The notes under the pieces: model-generated
The model's input: only the letters and a program-made list of their open reading frames with translations
Told to the model about the DNA's origin: nothing
Databases searched by the model: none
NCBI RefSeq assembly: GCF_021010575.1
Contig: NZ_JAJNAG010000023.1
Location: forward strand, 1-52,069
Source: Limnobaculum eriocheiris
GTDB lineage: Bacteria > Pseudomonadota > Gammaproteobacteria > Enterobacterales > Enterobacteriaceae
Reading direction: 5' to 3'
DNA length: 52,069 nt
Shown: positions 46,813 through 52,069 of the stretch, piece after piece
Position numbering within the stretch: the stretch's first letter is position 1
Layout: every line of letters starts with the position of its first letter
Made by a program: the position numbers and the translations under genes

Positions 46813-46972
46813 GTCGGGCCTAGGCTGCCTACGGGCTGTTACAAAACACCTTCGGTGTTTTGCCCTTCGGGCCAGCGCTAGCGCTGTTCAAACAGGCTTT
46901 GCCTGTTTGTCGTTGGCTGACGCCAAGTCGACCCCCACGGCACCCTCTCCCTCCGATTAGCTTTTTTAAGCT
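46813..46972. repeat. Array of adjacent short hairpins
   Basis: At least five perfect stem-loops follow one another: AAAACACC-TTC-GGTGTTTT (46843-46861), GCCC-TTC-GGGC (46862-46872), CAGCGCT/AGCGCTG (46873-46886), CAAACAGGC-TTT-GCCTGTTTG (46889-46909) and TTGGC-TGAC-GCCAA (46913-46926). The palindrome GCCTAGGC precedes them, and AGCTT-TTTT-AAGCT (46959-46972) follows after a gap. There is no coding frame. Such composite palindromic blocks resemble repetitive intergenic elements of other Enterobacterales; I do not know a name for this one. Confidence 0.7.
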
Positions 46973-47024
46973 TTGTTATCAAATATAATGTCAATGTCAT
47001 CATCTCTATATTTCTTATCTTTTC

Positions 47025-47645
47025 TTACATTTCCCGAGCTTTGCGGTTAGATGCCAGAATATTTCCCCCGGCTATCCCCTGTTTATTCTCCACTACTTTT
47101 AGCCACTCTGCTGTTGATACGACTGCGGCAAACCGTGAATGGAAGACTACGCTGAATACCCGATGGATTTCTTCAGCAGTTGCCTTTCCGGCCTGATTTT
47201 CGTAAGGGAGGCTTCCTGTGGCGTCGGACAGAAACTCAACGCTAAATCCTGCGTGGCTGGCATGATAAATAGTGGAGGCATCGCAGTTATGGCTCATATA
47301 ACCAACGATGGTTAAGGTATTCACCTGTCGGTCTTTTAACCACGCCATCAGCGCGGTTCCGGCAAACGCGTCGGGTAAACGTTTTTCAATCAATAAATCG
47401 TGATGCTGACGCTGAATTTCCGGGTGTAATTCCCACCCTTTGCTGCCTTTGGCAAATACCGGTGAGGTTTCCGCCGCACTATTTTGCACTACCACGATTG
47501 GTATTCCCTCTTTTTTGGCTACCTCCATAGTTTGGATAATATTGCTTAATGAGATCGCCACCGGTGGATACTCAATGGGTAATTCCCCCGTGAAATACTC
47601 GTTTTGCACATCAATAACCACCAATGCTCTTACCGGGTTGTTCAT
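47025..47645 (-). CDS. Isochorismatase-family cysteine hydrolase
   Basis: This 206-residue alpha/beta hydrolase of the isochorismatase/nicotinamidase superfamily has the catalytic triad in place: Asp in VVIDVQNEYF, Lys in IEKRLPDAFAGT and Cys in GYMSHNCDAS. The substrate is not determined; members hydrolyse isochorismate, nicotinamide, ureidoacrylate, N-carbamoyl compounds and others. The start is taken as ATG 47645 (MNNPVRALVVIDVQ), which has GAGG nine bases upstream; ATG 47660 lacks a ribosome site. It is divergent from an FtrA-like regulator, a pairing that suggests the regulator controls it. Confidence 0.85.
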   Translation of the reverse strand: MNNPVRALVVIDVQNEYFTGELPIEYPPVAISLSNIIQTMEVAKKEGIPIVVVQNSAAETSPVFAKGSKGWELHPEIQRQHHDLLIEKRLPDAFAGTALMAWLKDRQVNTLTIVGYMSHNCDASTIYHASHAGFSVEFLSDATGSLPYENQAGKATAEEIHRVFSVVFHSRFAAVVSTAEWLKVVENKQGIAGGNILASNRKAREM

Positions 47646-47776
47646 CAATAGTTTCCTCATAGCCGGTTAATACTTCTGCTATTTTGCAGGCTTCCTCACT
47701 TATCGGATAGTGACCTGAATGACAGATATCGATAGAATCAGGCCAATTATCTTTGCCTGAAGCCCAGGGAATTCGC

Positions 47777-48766
47777 ATGGAACCGCTGACCACCCCAATC
47801 ACCATCGCCGTTGCCGCTTATCAGGGCATTAACCCGTTTCATCTCTCTATTCCCCATACGGTATTCAGCAATGTGCTTAATCAGGATGGTACGCCCCGCT
47901 TTCGCGTAATGACCTGCGCGTTGGAAGAGAACCAGATAGAAAGCTCAATGGGATTTAGCATCACAACCCAATACGGCATTGAAGGTTTCCAACAGGCCGA
48001 TATCATCATTGTTCCCTCCTGGCACCGCATTGATGTCGCCCCTCCGGAGGAATTTATTGATGTGTTAAAGCAGGCTAACCGGCACGGTGTAAAAATTGTT
48101 GGTTTATGTCTGGGTGCTTTTGTACTGGCTAAAGCAGGGCTATTAAACGGTAAGGCTGCTACCACTCACTGGAAATGGGCCAATGCTTTTAGTCTGCGTT
48201 ATCCGGAAGTAGAGCTACGGGCGGCTGAACTCTACATTGATGAAGGAAATATTCTGACTTCTGCCGGTATGGCCGCCGCCATTGACTGCTGCTTACATAT
48301 GTTACGGCAAATTTGCGGGGCAGAAATCGCCAATCAGGTTGCCCGCCAAATGGTGGTGGCACCCCATCGTCAGGGAGGACAGGCTCAGTTTATCGAAATT
48401 CCACTGCCGGTATCGCGACAGGATGACCGTATATCTCAGGTGCTTAACTGGGCAGCCCAACACCCTGAGCTCCCACACTCTATCGACTCACTGGCACAGA
48501 AGGGAGCGTTAAGCCGTCGCACCTTTACCCGACATGTACGACAAACCACCGGCACAACGGTGATGCAATGGCTGTTGAATCAACGTATTGCTAAAGCGCA
48601 GCGGATGTTGGAATCCGGTAACCATTCTATGGAGAAAGTCGCAGCAGAATCCGGCTTTAATACGGTGGCCTCTCTGCGCCAGCACTTTACTAAAGCGTTG
48701 AACATTTCGCCTTCATCCTACCGGAAACAATTCAAAATAAAGGCAGAACAATCAGCCAATAAATAA
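47777..48766 (+). CDS. GlxA/FtrA-type AraC-family transcriptional regulator
   Basis: This 329-residue protein has an N-terminal DJ-1/PfpI-like domain (~10-195) including GLCLGAFVLAKAGLLNGKAA, where the nucleophile elbow holds Cys, and TSAGMAAAID. A C-terminal AraC HTH domain (~230-325) includes LSRRTFTRHVRQTTGTTVMQ and MEKVAAESGFNTVASLRQHF. This architecture is that of GlxA/FtrA regulators. The start is ATG 47777 with AGGGA eight bases upstream; an in-frame TTG at 47753 is less likely. The 131-base gap to the divergent hydrolase gene is the likely control region. The effector is unknown. Confidence 0.87.
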   Translation: MEPLTTPITIAVAAYQGINPFHLSIPHTVFSNVLNQDGTPRFRVMTCALEENQIESSMGFSITTQYGIEGFQQADIIIVPSWHRIDVAPPEEFIDVLKQANRHGVKIVGLCLGAFVLAKAGLLNGKAATTHWKWANAFSLRYPEVELRAAELYIDEGNILTSAGMAAAIDCCLHMLRQICGAEIANQVARQMVVAPHRQGGQAQFIEIPLPVSRQDDRISQVLNWAAQHPELPHSIDSLAQKGALSRRTFTRHVRQTTGTTVMQWLLNQRIAKAQRMLESGNHSMEKVAAESGFNTVASLRQHFTKALNISPSSYRKQFKIKAEQSANK

Positions 48767-48847
48767 ACCAAAAACCGGTCATGGTTTATTTATCAGTTAT
48801 GGTAATGTTTGGTCACTGATAATCCATCCTATCGCAGAGGACAGGAC

Positions 48848-49822
48848 ATGAAGCCATCGATCGTCTCCTATAAGAAACTGCCCGCAGATTTACAGGACAA
48901 ACTGGAACAACGTTTTTCCGTTACCGCTTTTGATTCCATTACTAATGAAAACCGCGCCGATTTTATTAAAGCCCTTGGTAAAGCTGAAGGGATTATCGGT
49001 GCCAATGAGAATATTGACCGTAAACTGTTAGAGCAGGCACCGGTACTCAGAGCGGTTTCCACCATCTCTGCAGGCTTTGATAACTTTGATGTTGATGCTC
49101 TGACTGAAAGAAAAATTCCGTTGATGCATACGCCCGGGGCTCTGACGGAGACAGTGGCAGATACCATTATGGCGCTGGTACTTGCCAGCGGTCGACGCAT
49201 TGTGGAAGTGGCCGAACGGGTAAAAGCCGGAGAGTGGGAAGGCAGCGTTGGCGAAAACTGGTTTGGCACCGATGTTCACCATAAAACAATGGGGATTATT
49301 GGTATGGGCCGCATTGGTACGGCGCTGGCCCAGCGGGCGCATTTTGGTTTTGGTATGAAAATTGTTTATAACACGCGTAACCGAAATCCGGAGGCTGAAA
49401 ACCGCTTCGATGCCATCCATATGGAACTGGATAAACTGCTATCCGTCGCCGATTATGTCTGCCTGATATTGCCGTTAAACCCACAAACCCGCCATTTGAT
49501 TAATGCAGAGCGATTCGCGCTGATGAAGCCATCGGCCTTCTTTATTAATGCCGGACGCGGCCCGGTAGTAGACGAAGCAGCATTAATCGAAGCGTTACAG
49601 CAAGGAACCATTGCCGGTGCCGGTCTGGATGTGTTTGAAAAAGAGCCGCTGCCGACAGACTCTCCACTGCTGTCAATGTCGAATGTGGTAGCCATTCCAC
49701 ATATTGGTTCAGCGACGTTTGAAGCACGCTACGCCATGGCTGCCAGCGCCGTCGATAATTTAATTGCCGCCATGACGGACAGTATTGAAGGCAACTGCGT
49801 TAACCCCTTGGTTATTCGCTGA
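48848..49822 (+). CDS. ghrB: Glyoxylate/hydroxypyruvate reductase B
   Basis: This 324-residue D-2-hydroxyacid dehydrogenase reduces glyoxylate, hydroxypyruvate and 2-keto-gluconate with NADPH. The Rossmann motif [20 protein letters not shown], the substrate arginine region [13 protein letters not shown], and the catalytic Glu/His ([20 protein letters not shown]) are present. Length equals E. coli GhrB (YiaE). ATG 48848 is preceded by AGAGGACAGG. In E. coli ghrB directly follows yiaD; here two other genes lie between them. Confidence 0.94.
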   Translation: MKPSIVSYKKLPADLQDKLEQRFSVTAFDSITNENRADFIKALGKAEGIIGANENIDRKLLEQAPVLRAVSTISAGFDNFDVDALTERKIPLMHTPGALTETVADTIMALVLASGRRIVEVAERVKAGEWEGSVGENWFGTDVHHKTMGIIGMGRIGTALAQRAHFGFGMKIVYNTRNRNPEAENRFDAIHMELDKLLSVADYVCLILPLNPQTRHLINAERFALMKPSAFFINAGRGPVVDEAALIEALQQGTIAGAGLDVFEKEPLPTDSPLLSMSNVVAIPHIGSATFEARYAMAASAVDNLIAAMTDSIEGNCVNPLVIR

Positions 49823-49843
49823 CACACAAATCTGACCTTCATC

Positions 49844-49891
49844 TTACCGTGGCTACATCAAATCACTGTTTTTTTGATGTAGCCACGGTAA
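49844..49891. repeat. Perfect 19-bp inverted repeat after ghrB
   Basis: TTACCGTGGCTACATCAAA (49844-49862) and TTTGATGTAGCCACGGTAA (49873-49891) enclose a 10-base loop. The hairpin starts 22 bases after the ghrB stop. The stem is long and perfect, but the downstream flank is A-rich, so it is not a classical terminator on the plus strand. Confidence 0.8.
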
Positions 49892-50109
49892 AAATGCAGT
49901 TTATTTATCAGCATAATACCGTTGGATTAGCCAAATAAACCTGTTGAATACCATATTCAACAGCGGCCAGAACAACACATCTCACCATGTGTGGTAATTA
50001 CCACAGAACTTCAGATAAAAATCAGCCATCTATTCACCCGTTGCACCAACTAAAGTCTGTCGGTATGGTTAATGGTTATCCCCTCAGCCCATAACATCAA
50101 TGTATTAAC

Positions 50110-51360
50110 ATGACATTTTCATCTTTTGGTAAAAAATTTACCCGTTTTTCCGGTATCACCCAGTTAATGAGTGATTTGAACGAAGGTTTACGCACTCCCG
50201 GGGCAATTATGCTTGGAGGCGGTAATCCTGCAAAAATCCCGGAGATGCAAGACTACTTTACTCAGCTTTGCGCCGATCTGCTGGCAGAAGGAAAGCTGAC
50301 CGAATCAATCTGTAACTATGATGGACCACAGGGGAAAAATACCTTCCTGACCGCGCTGGCAGAGATGTTAAGCGAAGAGCTGGGTTGGCCGATTGAAGCA
50401 AAAAATATCGCGCTGACCAACGGCAGCCAAAGTGCATTTTTCTATCTGTTTAATCTGTTCGCCGGTCACCAGTCGGATGGGCAGGTGAAGAAGGTTCTGT
50501 TTCCGCTGGCACCAGAATATATCGGCTACGCGGATGTGGGGCTGGAAGAGGATCTTCTGGTGTCCTATAAGCCAACTATCGAGCTGCTGCCGGAAGGCAT
50601 GTTTAAATATCACGTCGACTTTGACCATCTGCATATTGGCGATGATATTGGCGCTATCTGTGTCTCCCGTCCAACCAATCCAACGGGTAATGTATTAACC
50701 GATGAAGAGGTGATGCGTCTGGATGCGATTGCCCATCAGAAAGGGATCCCGCTGATTATTGATAACGCCTATGGCGTTCCCTTCCCCGGCATTATCTTTA
50801 GTCAGGCTACACCCTTATGGAATTTGAATACTATTCTGTGCATGAGCCTGTCTAAACTGGGCCTGCCTGGCGCCCGCTGCGGTATTATTATCGCTAATGA
50901 AGAAATCATTCAGGCCATGAGTAATATGAATGGCATTATCAGCCTGGCACCGGGCAGTATTGGCCCGGCACTGGCTTTAGAGATGATTGAACGCGGTGAT
51001 TTACTTCGCCTTTCAGAGCAGGTGATCCGCCCTTTCTATCAGCAACGCGTAGAGCAAACGCTGGCGATTATCCGCCGTTATATTCCGGCAGAACGCTGTC
51101 TGATTCACAAGCCCGAAGGCGCCATCTTTCTGTGGTTGTGGTTCAAGGATTTACCCATCAGCAGCCAAACCCTGTACCAACGGCTGAAAGCCCGTGGCGT
51201 ACTGATGGTACCGGGACATTACTTCTTCCCCGGTCTGGAGCAGGAATGGCCTCATACCCAACAGTGTATGCGAATGAACTATGTGCCGGAGCCGGAGTTA
51301 ATAGAAAAGGGAATTATTGTTTTGGCGGAAGAGATTGAGAGGGCGCACAGAGAAGGATAA
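50110..51360 (+). CDS. avtA: Valine-pyruvate aminotransferase
   Basis: This 416-residue PLP enzyme exchanges amino groups between valine and pyruvate to give alanine and 2-ketoisovalerate. It matches E. coli AvtA (417 residues) from MTFSSFGKKFTRFSGITQLM to the C-terminal ILAEEIER-type segment. The aminotransferase class I residues include SRPTNPTGNV, IIDNAYGVPFPG and the PLP-lysine motif SLSKLGLPGARCG. Nothing distinctive is seen in the ~200 bases upstream apart from the ghrB-side palindrome. A terminator follows. Confidence 0.95.
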   Translation: MTFSSFGKKFTRFSGITQLMSDLNEGLRTPGAIMLGGGNPAKIPEMQDYFTQLCADLLAEGKLTESICNYDGPQGKNTFLTALAEMLSEELGWPIEAKNIALTNGSQSAFFYLFNLFAGHQSDGQVKKVLFPLAPEYIGYADVGLEEDLLVSYKPTIELLPEGMFKYHVDFDHLHIGDDIGAICVSRPTNPTGNVLTDEEVMRLDAIAHQKGIPLIIDNAYGVPFPGIIFSQATPLWNLNTILCMSLSKLGLPGARCGIIIANEEIIQAMSNMNGIISLAPGSIGPALALEMIERGDLLRLSEQVIRPFYQQRVEQTLAIIRRYIPAERCLIHKPEGAIFLWLWFKDLPISSQTLYQRLKARGVLMVPGHYFFPGLEQEWPHTQQCMRMNYVPEPELIEKGIIVLAEEIERAHREG

Positions 51361-51405
51361 ATCTGCCCTTTAAAAAATAGATAAGTAAGGGCAGTACCGA
51401 CTCGC

Positions 51406-51439
51406 CTGCATTACAGCCGAAGCAGTGATGCAGTTTTTT
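51406..51439 (+). terminator. Rho-independent terminator after avtA
   Basis: CTGCATTAC and GTGATGCAG (one mismatch) pair and are followed by TTTTTT, 45 bases after the avtA stop. Confidence 0.8.
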
Positions 51440-51458
51440 GACGGGATGATAACACAGG

Positions 51459-51734
51459 ATGGGGTTTTCTCCCGGTGGAACGGGCACAGGCAGGCAAGGC
51501 TGTCGGGTCCCTGACGCTTCAGTTTACGGTCCTGTGATTCAGCTGGCTAAGGTATTACACGTTTCTCTGGATGGTTTGGTGTTTGATGAGCATGAACGCG
51601 GCCCGTCTGATGATTTGGCTTTGCAGTTCGAAGCGGTCAGCGGGATGCCCGAAGAGGAGCGCAGAATTATTAAAGCGCTGCTGGATAGAATGATTTTGAA
51701 GTACCAGGCTAAACAGATTACTGAACGCGGCTAA
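51459..51734 (+). pseudogene. XRE-family regulator, C-terminal remnant
   Basis: The frame from ATG 51459 becomes recognisable only at VIQLAKVLHVSLDGLVFDEH. This is the end of an XRE/Cro-type HTH followed by the linker and C-terminal helix (EEERRIIKALLDRMILKYQAKQ) found in HTH regulators encoded beside SymE-like toxins. The first ~27 residues (GFSPGGTGTGRQGCRVPDAS) do not look like an HTH. Another frame gives a weak VSRWE-like match (SRWNGHR) just upstream, so the N-terminal half is lost and probably frameshifted. Codons 28 onward are well preserved, so decay is recent. Confidence 0.62.
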
Positions 51735-51792
51735 AACAGGCGGCAACCTGCCCTAACCGCTAACCACAACCAACTAGAGGAGCTAGTTAATC

Positions 51793-51948
51793 ATGGCTAA
51801 CCGCGATTGTAAGTCACAACCTGCCGTTAAAGCAAAACCACCACAGCCCCGTCATTACCGCGTGGGATATGTCCCCAATGGTGGTAAAACTCAACCCAGC
51901 CCGAAGCTGATTATCAGCGGGAAGTGGCTGGAGGCGTTGGGGTTGTAA
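51793..51948 (+). pseudogene. SymE-like toxin, C-terminally truncated
   Basis: This 51-residue frame reads MANRDCKSQPAVKAKP, then RHYRVGYVPNGG and KLIISGKWLEALGL before TAA. The segment around ISGKWLEALG is the AbrB-like core of the SymE toxin family (ITMKGQWLEAAGF in E. coli SymE). The family normally continues for 25-60 residues with a VxVMxGCxVL segment, which is absent here. Truncation lies about 45 bases before an apparent IS3-family end. AGAGGAG lies about 14 bases before the ATG. It is a probable remnant of an XRE/SymE addiction module. Confidence 0.62.
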
Positions 51949-52022
51949 GTATCCCATCAAAACGACCCATTCACTTTTAGAGATCTTCTGACATACTGAT
52001 TATGTCCCCTGAGGAGATCACC

Positions 52023-52069
52023 ATGCGTAAAATCCGATTCACAGAGCACCAGATAATCGCCGTCCTTAA
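52023..52069 (+). CDS. IS3-family transposase OrfA, N-terminal fragment
   Basis: ATG 52023, preceded by GAGGAG, begins MRKIRFTEHQIIAVL and runs off the right edge. This is the start of the HTH_Tnp_1 (IS3/IS911 OrfA) protein, which commonly opens MRKxRFTExQIxxVLK. The left end of the element should lie a few tens of bases upstream, perhaps near TGACATACTGAT at ~51990; I cannot fix the inverted repeat without the other end. The rest of the element is outside the window. Confidence 0.72.
   Translation, partial: MRKIRFTEHQIIAVL

Noticed and set aside
46740-47024. The hairpin block as a CRISPR array
   Set aside because: The stems differ from one another, there is no constant direct repeat with regular spacers, and no cas genes are nearby.

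Overview
The window reads as a chromosomal segment of a gamma-proteobacterium in the order Enterobacterales, outside the Escherichia/Salmonella core. Almost every gene has an obvious E. coli counterpart, but the order is a mosaic of blocks that lie apart in E. coli K-12. Moderate GC and the gene set would fit Budviciaceae-like genera (Pragia, Budvicia, Limnobaculum); that placement is an inference. Both edges fall inside insertion sequences: the 3' end of an IS1-family element at the left and the first codons of an IS3-family orfA at the right. The segment may therefore be a contig bounded by multicopy IS elements.

Layout. 1-4030: an IS1 remnant that has cut the 5' end off a type V autotransporter gene, then a membrane diguanylate cyclase. 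4414-8332: acrD (RND efflux pump) and a GNAT acetyltransferase. 8671-18904: gmk-rpoZ-spoT-trmH-recG, an aspartate dehydrogenase-like gene where E. coli has gltS, then xanP with a PurR-type operator and yicH. 18995-22014: fabY, dtd, yihY and yihX on the minus strand. 22350-23981: yidB and yiaY, convergent. 24270-30502: typA divergent from glnA-glnL-glnG, with CRP, NtrC and sigma-54 sites. 30709-39360: yshB, a GFA-family remnant, hemN, a small membrane ORF, yihI, the sRNA CsrC, engB, the sRNA Spot 42, polA and yihG. 39469-51360: a DASS anion transporter, glyS-glyQ, tag-yiaC, a glycine-zipper lipoprotein next to yiaD, an isochorismatase-like hydrolase divergent from an FtrA-like regulator, ghrB and avtA. 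51459-52069: a decayed XRE regulator and a truncated SymE-like toxin next to the IS3-family element.

Functional themes: the stringent response and nucleotide metabolism (gmk, rpoZ, spoT, xanP), nitrogen control (glnALG), carbon and global post-transcriptional control (CsrC, Spot 42), translation and ribosome assembly (typA, engB, yihI, glyQS, trmH), and DNA repair/replication (recG, polA, tag).

Most of the window is ordinary core genome. The less ordinary parts are non-coding. There are three copies of a ~51-bp imperfect palindrome sharing the ends TTYCGRCCG...CGGYCGRAA, all downstream of genes. There is a run of five adjacent hairpins after yiaD, and several long perfect inverted repeats. 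The CsrC candidate is long, with about 21 GGA motifs. Other points of interest are an unrecognised 62-residue membrane ORF in the yihI-hemN operon, a partial lipoprotein duplication beside yiaD, and the decayed XRE/SymE module. I found no CRISPR array, tRNA, rRNA or prophage, and no convincing new multi-gene system.
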